A stretch of 64,000 nt of DNA from Silene latifolia (taxonomy: Eukaryota > Streptophyta > Magnoliopsida > Caryophyllales > Caryophyllaceae): assembly GCF_048544455.1 (NCBI RefSeq), contig NC_133538.1:3998658-4062657 (forward strand). Direction: 5' to 3'. The notes under the pieces are model-generated. The model did no database searches, had not been told where the DNA came from, and worked only from the letters and a program-made list of their open reading frames with translations. Position numbers and translations under genes: made by a program. Shown here piece by piece: positions 1-11,929 of the stretch (position 1 is the stretch's first letter; every line of letters begins with the position of its first letter).

Positions 1-683
1 AATTGGATGGGTTTTGTGGTGGGTTTAGTGATGGGTTGTTGTGGGTAATGAGGAGCAGGAATTGGGTTGGTTGTGGCGGGTTTGGGTCAAGCTTTGAAGC
101 ACACAAAACGGGTTGGAAGAGAGGAAGGGCTAACGCGGGTAAGGGGAAGTAGTCGGGTTGCTTTGTGTATGTTTTGGGCGAGATTTGGGACGTGGGTATG
201 GGGGTTCGAACTGGGGTTGGATGGGTAGAGGCCTAGGTTGGTTAGTGTACTCGAGATTCGTGCCAACTCATAAAGAAAACGGGCTCAAAAACCGAGCTAT
301 AATCGAGCTCCAAAACGTGTGGTTAAAACGAGTTTTCGATTTTCAAATTCGATTTTTCAAATCGATTAACACATTAAAATAAATGATTTTTCAAATCAAA
401 TACACTCATAAAATGATTTTTCAAATCAATTATTTATTTTATTTTCAATAAAATAAACTTGAGAAAATAAATTCAAAATAAAGTAAAATGTATTCACCTT
501 AAAAAAGCTTTAATTTAAATATCATTTAAATTAATAAAATATTCCGTCGACAACGCTCATTCTACATCGTAAAACGAACCCAAATAATGACAATGACAAC
601 TAATAAATATATGTGTCCTATCATCATCAGGTGTTTGTCGGGTTCTCTATAAATTCAAATATCGACGGATACGGGTATCTACA
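1..683 (-). mobile_element. Ogre-like LTR, right-end fragment (truncated by window)
   Basis: This stretch matches the last ~700 bases of the two long LTRs at 3174-6361 and 11930-15131. It ends in the same GGGTATCTACA terminus, and the next bases (aagtt, 684-688) would be one copy of its target-site duplication. It lies just past the 3' end of the accessory ORF of element A, so it is a second Ogre-like insertion (full element or solo LTR) in the same host. The rest is outside the window. Nothing here encodes a recognisable protein. Confidence 0.8.
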
Positions 684-739
684 AAGTTCTACAACTGATA
701 CAAAGGTTACACATAATCCGACTCATAACATATAAAAAA

Positions 740-2456
740 CTAGCGGGAAGACTTCATCTTCTTGCCAAACAAGCGCGACAAATGACTTATGGTTACATCA
801 CCACTATACCCTTTCGTCCTCTCCGCGGCTCGCTCTCCGTTCTCTTCACTCTCCCCTTCTTCCTCTTCTTCCTCTTCTCTACTTCCACAACCATCATTAT
901 CAGCATCATTGTCCTCTTGCTCCACGTTCTCTATTTCCGCTCCGGATGTGTCTGCTCCACTCCCCACTCCTTGAAAGTCATTGGCAAAGAAACTCCCACT
1001 AAAGTAATGAGGTTCCGCCCAAGGACCAAGCAAGTGTCCATCACCATAGGGAATCCTAGTACCCCAATTCAACGGGTCAACACCATACGCTCTGAAGATA
1101 CCCGAATCATCTCCTATATCGGTCCAATAACTAGGGTTGTGGGGTGGGTTCACTCCTTGTAGAATTGCCGCTTCATGGGCACTCCTCAACACTAAGTCAT
1201 TGTTGATGCGGTAGATAAGGTCTGCCATATAGTCGTTATGGTCATAGGTAATAGGGGGTTGGGCATATCCATGTATAGGGTGGTGGTGGCATGGGAATAG
1301 AGGAATAAGTTGCTTGCATAGATGGAACACGATGTGGTGGAGAAGTAGGAGCTTGTTGGTAGTTCAAGTCTTTAACCGAGAAAGTGAACTCGTAGGGAAT
1401 GACATAGCATTGGGTCGGAGGGCGGGGCGGTCTCACCTTGACTAGGTGCCTGGTCTCGGGCAATCTCCCTCTCGCGGGAAGTCTTGTGTACCAAGGCTCG
1501 TCTACCTTCCATGCATATCCATCCCCATCCACATCCTCGAGCCAATGGATTCTCTTCATGTAGGCAATATCAAAATACGGCACCTCTTTGGTCAACGGCC
1601 TATCCACATCCCTGGTTCATACCCCCAACAACCTCTTCGCCAATTGGGTCACTAAAGCACCACAATCCAAGGAGCACTTATCGGACGAGGTCATCCTCTC
1701 GAAGGCTAGACACACCATAGACACGAACTAAAGTAGAAGTATTACTCACGGTAGGGGTTTAAGTAAGAGCTTAGAAGTAACACCTCCAACTAGTTGAGTT
1801 TACTCACATGACTCCTCCAATAGAGAAGGTGGGTCATTAGGCATAGGAAGATCTTTTCATGGCACTCACTACGGTGTTGGTTCTACCCGAGTATAGGTCG
1901 AAGTACCTGGTGGCCTTAATGGTCTTGTCCACCTTATCATGCTCAAACTCGGACCTCTTTTCCATCCCTAAATGGTCCGCAAACTGCTCACTAGTCAAGT
2001 GAAATGGGGTATTCTTAAGCCTAAAACTCACCGAATGGTTTTCCTTATTGTATGCATAAGAGCGCAAGAACTCTAGGGTAAGGTTTCGGTAGATCACCTC
2101 TCCAAGGTCGTAAAATCCCTCCATCCTAAGAATGTTGAAGATATCATGCATCTCCTCCTCAATATCTAACTCTCTCAAAGCACCTACTGACCTAGACTAG
2201 ACACACACCTAGTCTTGGTTATACGTCTTTCGTCTAAAGCAAGGAAAGTGTTCTTTTGAGCCTTACTCTCAAACTCAATGCCCGGAAATCCTGGGGCTTC
2301 AATCACGGGTAGGACTACCGGCTCTTGACGAGGTTGCCTTCCGCGGTTGCTTCGGGTGTTCCTTGACATGCTACAAAACCGATTCACACAACAAGATCCC
2401 GGATGGAAAAAATGAGAATTTAAGATAAACTTGAAACAAATTGGAAACTTCCCCAT
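740..2456 (-). pseudogene. Athila-ORF1-like accessory protein, broken copy in element A
   Basis: Open pieces at 2456-2184, 2178-1837, 1607-1242 and 1330-740 (minus) match, in order, the protein at 27883-29462. The N-terminal part has the SNRGRQ-type basic start. The second piece has the LTLEF...FRLKNTPFHLTSEQFADH region aligned to LTLEF...FRLMNTSFLLTMNLFASH in the other copy. The third has the PYFDIAYMKRI..W region, and the last has the HEAAILQG...DDSGIFRAYGVDP block. A Glu-rich tract follows near the C-terminus. The pieces lie in different frames and about 180 central residues are missing, so the gene is dead. The pattern resembles the ATHILA ORF-1 family (PF03078); biochemical function is unknown. 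Confidence 0.65.
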
Positions 2457-2639
2457 ACTTCTAGTTCACTAGCTTTAACATGGCTTCCTTGAACTTTGAT
2501 CAACCAAAAGTATACTCAAGACGCTAGTTTTCCGGAAAAATGAGGATTTGTGAAATTATACAACATTTCAAATCCAATTTAAAGTAATATATAACAGTTT
2601 CAACAATTGTCAAGGCTTTTAACATGATTAAATTAAAAA

Positions 2640-3168
2640 TGAAGTAGAAGAGTTGAAATTTTCGGTATAACTACCAGGCATCTTGAAAGTTTGGGCAAAT
2701 TTTAAGACGAAATTTCCAATGTATAACAATAAAATACATTATTAACAAGGATTGGAGTACCAAGAAACAATTAAGCAAGGATTAAGCATGAAGAATTAAA
2801 ATTCGGGTATGTATACTACCCATTTTCGAAAATTTTGGGGAAACTTTTAAGACACATATTCAGTTTTAAGACCATACATGACGTCATTAACACGGTTTGA
2901 AACATTATGAAGCAATTAAACTATGTTCTAAGTGCAAAAATCAAAATGTGTCATGTATGTTATGGATTTCGAAAATTTGGGGTAACATTTTCAGACGAAA
3001 TTTTTGATTTAAGACAACATATAGCATTACTAACAAATATGGTAGTCTTATAAGCAATTAAACCAAGTTTTACTCATGAAAAATTAAAATTTGGGCATGA
3101 ATGCCATAAATTTTGTAACCAAAAATATAAGTCATTTTCAATTGTAAGACAAGATCTAGCATTAACAA
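2640..3168. repeat. Degenerate ~139-bp tandem repeat in element A leader
   Basis: A motif with 'attaacaa...aagcaattaa' recurs near 2742, 2883, 3022 and 3158, spaced about 136-141 bases, with AAATTTTGGG-type blocks between. The repeat resumes after the Ogre-like insertion at 15132-15200, so that insertion split one unit. It is AT-rich and non-coding. Confidence 0.6.
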
Positions 3169-3173
3169 CAAAG

Positions 3174-6100
3174 TGTGGACAAGGCCCTCGGGAACTGCGT
3201 CCGCGGGATCCACACTAGGCATAATCGACTCGAGGTTCTTTCGAATCGAATTAAGACAAATTAGAGTCGCCACCAAGTTTTTTGGGAACTTGGAACCGTT
3301 CAAGTCAACTTTACACCTTTCATCGAAAAGCATAAAGCCAATCGACTACGAGTGATTAAAGATAAAGACTTGTACCCTATATCACTCGATTTGAATGACT
3401 CTCGTAATCCAATGGTATTTAGACGGATCCACAAACCATAGATCGTGAGTAAGGGGTGAGGGTACGTGTTAGGAAGCCCATAAGGACACCTAACCCCGCC
3501 CGTCGATAACGGCCTCTACTAAGTCAAGTATCGGATTTCAAACAAGGTCATAGCTACTACGATATATGATATGCAAACATCGTTTTAAAACCCTAACATG
3601 TGACAACAATTTCTATGTCGTTTTAGATGCAACTAAACTAACTTTGTCAAAGTTGTAATTTAGCATGTGGGTTGATTGATCTAACAACATATAAACAAAA
3701 CAAACAAGGCTTGATGGGAGTGGGGGAGCCGTTGGGATCTACCCTATTACAACCCAGGCATTTCATGCCGACACAACGATAAATTAAAGATACAACTCGA
3801 TCTAAAATACAACGCTATACACAAAACCGTACAAGACGCATTATACGGCCAATTCGACCTAGGGAAACGTGCACAAAGGGGTGGCCCACGGCTCACATGA
3901 CTCATGGCCTTGGGTCACTCCTCGTAATGTGTGCTTTCACTTAATCTTATCGAATTAGACATTGGGTCACGCACCAAAGCATGCATTAGCATAAATCGGG
4001 CCATGTTGCTTTAAACAACATGCGATTTACTACGCTCTTACATGCATTAGGGCACAACCATCTAACCAAACAAGACTAAGGTTTTTGAAAGAGGTTTTGC
4101 TCGATAAGAGAAAACTAACTTGAAAATTACAAACAAACTACCAAACACGACTCGATAAACAAAGTAATTACAAGATACGAAATAACGAGATAAAGATGAG
4201 AAAACAACGAGAAAAGGGACTACAAGGACACGGCCAAACACGGCCTACACGATCTAGCATACCCTAATCCTTAGGTTAGATTCATTAGGTTAGATAGATG
4301 ATTGCGAAACGGGATAGGAAACAAGTTAGAAAACGAGTTAGAAACAACGTTGATCGATTGGAAGGATGTCGCGCAAAGGTGTATTCTACACGGCCTAAGG
4401 GGTCAAATTAGGTCAAGTTCGCTAATTAAATTAACTCATCGAGTGTTAATAAGAAGGTGCTAATCACGCACTCTTATACTAGCGAGAAATTATGTGAAAG
4501 AGAGAGATGTATTCAATTAAGTTACAGAATTGTTAAATCGGTATTAAAAGCTATGTCGATGTACCCTAAAGTGTCTAATTAGGTTATTAAACTGATCTAA
4601 TGTCATCTAAACGAGTTATATGTTAACAATCAGAGGTCATACTAACATGTAAATGGTCAAGGGGTGGGTCGAAGTACACGAAACAAAAGAGGGGTCAAAA
4701 GCGAAGAGCGAAGTTAGAATTCGTTTTATTAATGCCCTACCTTAAACACGAGGATATGTAAATGAGACGGGGGTGTACGACCGACTGATGTAGCGGTTTC
4801 TTTCCATCTCAACTCAACGCGGGTGTTCATGGTGGTACTTTAACTCATACTCGGACTAAACTAGTTTCATAGTTAATAATAACAATCGATAAACAAAAAC
4901 GATAAACAAACAAAAACGAACTATAATAAACAAACATAAAAAACGAAATAAAAGGGAGAAAGAGGAGGATTTGATGCACCCTAAACCTACATGTATCGTT
5001 GACACCGTCTTGGGTCGTAATCGATCGTAGATTTTATCTCGAGAGGCCGTCGTCGACGAAGAAACAAAGCAAACAACACGTTTTTTGCAAATCTGGACAG
5101 CAACTTTCAAACAGCGATTTCTCTCTCGTTTCACGGTGAAAATTCGATTTAAAAGATGTTTTGAAAACTAGAAAATGAGGAGAACATATATCTTAAAAAA
5201 TCCCTGCTCGTTTTGAGTTATTGGGCACGAAAAACGAGCACAAACAGAACTGGACAGACAGGGAAAAGCCGCGAAAACAGAGTGTATAACACTCTGTTTT
5301 TCGAGGGAATTCGTGTACTCTCAAGGGCAATTTGGCTCGTAAATCTTTGTCTAATATGTAGATAGATGTTGTGTGGTTAATTTGGAACAAGAAACTCGAA
5401 TTTTGATGGAGATTTGAAGGGAGAACGAATGGTTTCAAAGAGGACACACAAACTGATTCTCTGTTTGTATGTCGGTTTTGTCTAGGGTTTTTGGGAGGTA
5501 ATGAGGGATTGTTTCAGGAGTTTAAAGCTTGTAAGTGAAGTTAGTATGTATGTAGAACTTAGAGGAATGAATGTATGGTGAAGGGGTGGTATTTATAAGG
5601 AGTTAAGGTAGGGTAAAAGGGGGGAGAGGCAGACGGGCTCGGTTTGCACATAGCTGCTGTCCAACAGCTTTTGTGAGGGTTTGAGAGGGTTTGTGAGGGA
5701 TTTTCTTGGTGTTTAAGCTAAGGTAATATGGGTAGGATATTAGGGTATGGTTTAGGGTTAATGGGCACGGGTTTTGGTGGTGTTTGGAGCGGGTTTTGGG
5801 CTCGGGATTTGGCACGCAAAACAGGGGGGTTGCTCGTGTTTTATGCGGGCTGTTGGGGGGTGTTTGGGACGGGATTTGGGCCGTGGTTATGGGGTTCGAA
5901 CTGGGTTGGATGGGTAGACGCTTAGGTTGGTTAGTGTACTCGAGATTCGTGCCAATTCGTAAAGAAAACGGGCTCAAAAACCGAGCTATAATCGAGCTCC
6001 AAAACACGTGTTTAAAACGAGTGTTTTTCGATTTTTAAATCGATTAACACATTAAAATAAATTATCTTTCAAATCAAATATACTCATAAAATGATTTTTC

Positions 6101-6361
6101 AAATCAAATATTTATTTTATTTTCAATAAAATAAACTTGAGAAAATAAACTCAAAATAAAGTAAAATGAATTCACCTTAAAAAAGCTTTAATTTAAATAT
6201 CATTTAAATTAATAAAATACTCCGTCGACAACGATCATTCTACATCGTAAAACGAACCCAAATAATGACAATGACAACTAATAAATACATGTGTCCTATC
6301 ATCATCGGGTGTTTGTCGGGTTCTCTATAAATTCCAATATCGACGGATACGGGTATCTCTG
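3174..6361 (-). repeat. Ogre-like element, 3' LTR (left copy)
   Basis: It aligns over its whole length with 11930-15131 with only scattered differences. It starts TGTGGACAAGG. The far end reads GGGTATCTCTG where the other copy has GGGTATCTACA, so the last three bases are changed at the junction with the internal purine tract. A TATA-like box on the minus strand sits at 5590-5597. Short open frames inside are non-coding LTR sequence. Confidence 0.85.
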
Positions 6362-6659
6362 AGCCCCCACTTTGACCGAGGCTTGGACAAGGCGAAAGTC
6401 AAAGTATACCCCAGTCCCTCTCGACCCGAGGATTCTGCGGGTCGTTTATAGTCCATTAGACTTGCGTATGTAAGCTCGCCAGCCATAAGAAGAGATCATA
6501 CCTGAAACTTCGTCGGGGATTAACTCTTGCTTCTGTTGCGTCAAATTGTCATCATTGGTCGTCGACCCATAAAGTTGCATATATGATGGATTGAGCCTTA
6601 TCCTTAGGCGCCTACGTATCCGTTTCTGACAGAATCAAACCCGCGTCGTAGTTCGGCAA

Positions 6660-6759
6660 CTGCTGACACTTGCCCAAAGTTTATCATCTGCTGGCACTTG
6701 TCCAAAATTCATCATCTGTTGACATTTGCCCAAAATTTATCATCTGCTGGCACTTGTCC
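6660..6759. repeat. 28-bp tandem repeat, ~3.6 copies
   Basis: Units starting at 6661, 6689, 6717 and 6745 share TGCTGGCACTTGTCC followed by AAAATTTATCATC-type sequence. They alternate between two variants (ctgacacttgccc / ctggcacttgtcc), which hints at a 56-bp higher-order unit. Confidence 0.75.
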
Positions 6760-7072
6760 GAATGGGACGGGACTTTCCAAGGAGGTTGCCGCCACTTTCA
6801 TCATTTGCTTTCAGCTATGGAATTCTTCCATTTCATACTCTTGTATTGAATTGAATTCCTGATGGATATCATCCTTTACATCTTGATAATGGTCTCTGAA
6901 GCCAACGGCTTCAGAGCCCCCAGTTTGCAATGGCTCTAAAGTCGAAGACTTTAGAGCCCCCAGTTGAAGCATATCCTGCTATATTTGAAGCACAAAAACG
7001 TACTGGTAATAATCATCACATAAGCACATTTGGATCATCGATCTTAAAATTAGATTATTTGAAAGGTTGGGT

Positions 7073-7222
7073 CATCGGCCCGAAAATTGAATTTGAAAAT
7101 TTTGAATGATTGGGTCATCGACCCGAAGTTTAAATTTGACATCACTTGGTATGTTGGGCCATCGACCCTCAAAAATTGAATTTGAAATTTTGAATTTCGA
7201 AAGATTGGGGTCATCGACACGA
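7073..7222. repeat. Imperfect ~50-bp repeat built on GGGTCATCGACCC
   Basis: The inverted motif GGGTC-ATC-GACCC and variants recur around 7076, 7113, 7165 and 7206. They are separated by AT-rich 'gaatttgaaaattttgaa' text. Each copy could form a short hairpin. Non-coding. Confidence 0.55.
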
Positions 7223-7719
7223 AAAGATTCCACTACTTGGATCATCTATCCATAATTCGCAAAAAGTTTTTGGAATTTTGAAAATTTTGAAATTTTTGAA
7301 ATCGAACCTTGATGGGTGAGCATGAAATACGACACAGACACTCTGTATGACTCGTAAACAACGTGGGCGTAGCCCGCTACCGTAAAACAAAAAAAGAAAA
7401 TAAAACCTTAAGCGTGCACGGGTTTTAATTCAAATATTGACTTGCTGGGGGTAGAAATGTAAATTGGCCATTCTGGTGCCAAAAGATGGCAAATGGGAAT
7501 CACAAGGCCATCGGACTTGAGACAGAGATATCGTATGGCATGGGCGTGCTCCCAAGGGCACATGGGAATCAAGATCACTTGGCATTGACAAGGTGGATTA
7601 ACTCACGGAGCAACAACGTTAGCTTCGCCTAGACACTAAACACAGACTGATTTTATGAAAGCACTTAGACATCACACATCACTCTTGTTGGGAACATTCT
7701 GTCACTCTTCTCCTCGCCT

Positions 7720-7835
7720 CCTTTCTTTTCAGCGAGTTTTTCATCATTTCTTGCCACCGCCTTCTTTCTTTTCAGCGGGCTTTTACTATTTTTCTTCCAC
7801 GCCTTCATTCTTTTCAGCGGGTTTTTCATATTTTC
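7720..7835. repeat. ~45-bp tandem repeat, 3 copies
   Basis: TTCTTTTCAGCGGGTTTTT and close variants occur three times (around 7726, 7770 and 7810) with a CCGCCTT/CACGCCTT connector. The open frames over it on both strands are low-complexity products of the repeat, not genes. Confidence 0.6.
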
Positions 7836-9355
7836 TGTTCCCAACAAAAAACCCACACCTATCTGACTGAGCATCTTTGTCTACACCGTTAGATAAGGCT
7901 TATTCCGAGACTAGACACTACTCATCTGAATCTATATCCTTATCCTAGCTTACATCAAGTACTAAGACCTACTCAAACAAAGGTGGCTTCATTTGGACTT
8001 GGTTAAGACCCGTAAGAAACCGACAAGATGACAACTTGGTTGATGAGTGGATTGAATCCCTTGTTCAGAAGGACTGCCTACGTATTCGCGTGGAGCGAAA
8101 TCAAATCCGACGTAGTTCGATCATGGTGCATAAACATGGCATTTTGATCGTGTGTACACACTCGAAGGTTTCACCTAAGGTATCATGTCATATCCCATTC
8201 TAGCCTGTAAAGTATCGTTAAATCCCGTGTTTGGGGTTAGGTGTAAAAGGCTTGGATATTTTGGGATGTGGAGCTTGGTAATAACAAGTTGGAATGGTTA
8301 ACCCTCATTCTGAAGGTTTGTTTTATGGTGCTAAGGCCAAGGGCTATGGTTGCTGATGTGGTTGGAATGGGTGTCTCGGGTTTGATGAACTACGAGTGCA
8401 AATGGGCTGAAAAATGATGTGGGTTCAAATTTCCATGTCTGGACCCTAAAGGCTGGGTGTAACAACACAAGCGGAATAATTCTCAAAATTCCCGACTATC
8501 CCTTTGTAACTGTCTCAGGAAGGACTTAGAGGGTAAAGAGGTCACTACTTACGCTTTTGGGTTTCGCCCATTGAACTTCAACTATGGGTACTTGACTTGA
8601 ATTCTGGCTTCCGTAACTTCGACAAACAACCAAAAAGCATTCCGCAATAACTTCAACATCTTTTTTCTTTTTTCTTTTTCTTTCATCTTTTTTCATTTTT
8701 TTTCTTTTGCTTTTTTCTCGTCCCTTTTTTTTTCTCATCTTTTCATTCTTTTTCATCTTTTTTTTCTTCTCTTCTTGAAAATGGTCTTCTATTCATTCCC
8801 TTAGTCACAAACGGATACACCTTAAAAACTGGGCTTCGCCAACTAAATTGCGTAAGAACTAACAATTCCTTGTTAGAACGGGTTGATATCTTCTCTCTTC
8901 GAGAGGGGATGATTCTGTGGGAAAAAGGCTTGCCTTCCGTCATCAATATGGAAAACAAGGAGCTAGTCCGGGTTCGTCCTAGAATCATCTAAAAGCCTGT
9001 CATAAGCCTGGTTTTGATGGAGGTTTTCTACCGCCAGACATGGAATAGGTAAAGAAATCAAACACGGGATCCTAGTGTACCTTACATTTTGAAACGGGAC
9101 ATATTTCTACCCCAAGGATGCCTTTGAGTGTGTTGTGCATTTTATCATGTTTTCGGAATGATTGAGGATTGGAAACAAGACATATTTGGAAACGAACTGC
9201 AACTTTTATTGGAATGTCAAATGCTTAACAGACTCGAAGGAACGATGCCTAGGACACACCCTAGGACATCGCGGAACAAACGACTCAAATTCAAGAAAGG
9301 AAAGTTCTAGACTCTACTCGACTAAGATAAGAAAACAGATCCCGACTCATAATTT

Positions 9356-10990
9356 TCAAATCTGGTCTTGAGCTTTCTCTTGTTCAGCTGTCAGCTTAGA
9401 TGCTCGGCTCTTGTCCTTGATCCCTTTGATGATCTGCCTCCATCCTGAGGTAGTCCTCTGAGGATCTACGCCAGTGATGAAGGTTGGTGAATCGAATTGT
9501 CCTTTATTAACTTCGTTAACGAGAGGAGTACATTCCAGAGTGAGACTCCCGATTTGAATTTTATTCTTCGGTTTTGGCAAGAATTCAAAGCAATCCGCAA
9601 ATATTTTCCCGATAAACACCCCTTTCAAGTGACATGGACGGATAAGATGGGAATAATCGACATTGTCTTCGACAGAAACAAAGTTGGCGTGATCGCCAAA
9701 TGGATTTGTGATGTTATTGGGTTTAACAGTGGGGATCGGGAGTGTTCCATTCTCAATCATGTCTTGGATTTCGTGCTTCAGTCGATAGCACCTTTCAGTA
9801 TCATGGCCTTTCCCTTGATGAAAGGCACAGTAGGCATTTGGTTTATACCATTTACCTTGTTGATCAGCGGGAGGGTCCGGAGTTGGACCAATAAGCTTCA
9901 GCTTTCCTTGGGCTATGAGCCTTTGGAGAGCATATGTATAAGTGCATCCGATATCGGTGAATGCCCTAAGCGTTTGGCGCTGCGACTTCTTCGATTGCCC
10001 TTCTAAGAGATTGATGGCTTCATCAATATGGGTCGTTGCTGGGGCCTTGGCCTTAGACGATGAGGCCCCTTGGTACCCTTTCGGCTTTTCAGCCTCTGCC
10101 CTTATGACATCATCTTCTACCTTTATCCCGATTCTTATCAATTCTTTGAAAGAGCCAAAATTCTGTATTTCGAGCATTGCGGTAAATAGGTCGTAGATTC
10201 TTTACGAACTTATCTACCATTTCAACTTCATCGGGCTTCTTGGCTAATTTCACGCTTTCAGCGCGCCATCTTGCAAGGAATTCAGTAAAGCCTTCTTTGT
10301 CTTTCTGTGTCATCACCTCCAATGTTCTTATGTTGGTTTGAATCTCGACATTATCAGCATAGTGCTTGCAGAACTCCACCGTAATATCTTCGAAGGTAGG
10401 GAAATTCTTAAGGTCAAGATTATAGAACCACGCCTTCGGGTGTTCATCCAGAGATTGAGCGAAAAATTCAGAGAGCATATCAGCAGGTACTCCCTTCAGT
10501 GCTAAGTACCCCTTATAGGCCTTAACATGGTGGACTGGATCTTCTGTGCCCTTAAACTTTGGGATATCAGTGAGTACCATGTTTGTGGGCAACTTATCCT
10601 GAACTGGGGCATAGGCCCTAGCATTTTCGTAGTGGATGTTCTTCCCCTGGGAGAGTTTCAGACAGTCCTCAATGAACTTGAACCGTTTCTCCGGATCGAT
10701 CGAGGTGGGGTAGATGAAGAGGGATCTTCACCCAGCTTGGATTCGATCACATCCATTCTGGCCATCATGAGGTTCACGGCCTCAGTGAGTTTGTTAACAG
10801 CATCTTCCATTGCTTGAAGTCGGGTTTTTGGCGGCCTTTCTACAAGAAAACCCCGAACTGAGTCAATATTCAAATGTAAGAGCCCCAACACACTTAAGGA
10901 CACGACACCAACTTGACTCAAGCAAAGACTCGACTTAAGACTGACTAACCAAAAGGTTCGACTCACGGTTGGATTTAGACCTCGATTCAT
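9356..10990 (-). pseudogene. Ogre/Tat-type gag, frameshifted
   Basis: Read right to left, three frames join up. 10990-10658 has the coiled AMEDAVNKLTEAVNLMMARM start. 10592-10110 has the retrotransposon gag core (DIPKFKGTEDPVHHVKAYKG, WFYNLDLKNFPTFEDI, FLARWR). 10177-9356 has the tail with CAFHQGKGHDTERCYRLKHE, a zinc-finger-like CX2HX4HX4C motif. Frames change near 10685 and 10110-10177, so an intact Gag is not made from this copy. Gag forms the particle that packages element RNA. No protease follows. Confidence 0.8.
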
Positions 10991-11901
10991 TTTAGACTCG
11001 ACAAAACGACATGACTCAAGCTGTCATAGCTTCATTCTAAACTGGACTCGGTGTGACTAAACCCGTGATTGGACCAACATAGTCCTTAGGTTCGTATGAA
11101 ACATCCACAATGGCTTAGCTTGGATGTTTCTGTGGACTATCCTAGACCAAAAGGTAGACCAACATGACTCGAAGCCCAAGAGGTGAGCTTGGGTGACCCA
11201 ACAAGGTCGTGTTCTAGACACTTGGGGCAAAACACGCCTAGCCCAACACGGCCAGGACTCGGACACGACTCGATGCATTTCATGCTTGGTTAAGGTTCGA
11301 GAAACATTTTGGATTGAATTTGAAAAAAACCAATAATCGATTTGGAAATGAGATTTAAAATGGGCAGCATGCCGGTTATAAAAGCTCATTTTGGGCCGAA
11401 AAATTTAGTCCTACTTGGGCAGCATTCCGCGTTTTTAAAACCATGCTATTTTGAAAGTAAGTTGTTCAAAGGTTCGGTTTTGAAATCGATACAGAAATTT
11501 TGAAAAGACTCGGGAAATTCATTTCGCACATTGTAATTCTCATGTTATAAGGATGTATGCTCCTAGACATCTCTAAGTCTCGGCAAGTCTTCTACAAGAA
11601 GGTCTATGCCCTCCATCCTTTTTGGGTCTTATAGAGCAAGGGCCTTTAGGTAGAGTACCTAGAAGAGCATCCCCACCATCAAGAACCAAGACGAGGCGGA
11701 GCGGAAGCAAGCAATGTGCGAGTTCCTGGCATAGTGGGACGTCGCCCCCCACGCATCACAAAGAAACGTTGGGACGGCCCGGGAAAGTCCTTAAGGGTTG
11801 ATGCATGAATCGTAGCACTATGAGTAATGTTTTACTTTCCAATACTTTCTTTTCAAGTTTCACCTCGGAGGAAAAGACGCTAGAAACAAAGTGTAACTAG
11901 T

Positions 11902-11929
11902 CCTCTTTTCCCCAGCAGAGTCGTCAAAC
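11902..11929 (-). promoter_or_regulatory. Primer-binding-site region of the Ogre-like element
   Basis: On the minus strand, immediately after the 5' LTR, the sequence reads GTTTGACGACTCTGCTGGGG. It resembles the TGGCGACTC..TGGGG site I recall for Ogre elements (tRNA-Arg type). The tRNA assignment is from memory. Confidence 0.5.

Larger units (their letters stand above)
6362..9355. other. Ogre-like internal region without coding content
   Basis: No reading frame here resembles protease, reverse transcriptase, RNase H or integrase. The region holds several short tandem repeats, three purine-tract-like copies near the 3' LTR, and pyrimidine-rich runs (8655-8765). It replaces the pol region expected of an autonomous Ogre. 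Confidence 0.6.

Noticed and set aside
5738..5765. Telomere-like TTAGGG/TTTAGGG text in the Ogre-like LTR
   Set aside because: Only isolated degenerate hits, no tandem TTTAGGG array.
5603..6038. ORFs on both strands repeated at 14361-14817
   Set aside because: They are LTR sequence present in three copies, with biased GGGTTTTGG content and no domain; the duplication is the LTR, not a gene family.
8526..8756. Lysine-rich minus-strand ORF
   Set aside because: Encoded by a TTTTTCTTTT pyrimidine tract; low complexity.
9497..10006. 169-residue plus-strand ORF
   Set aside because: It lies opposite the well-supported gag frame and is a shadow.
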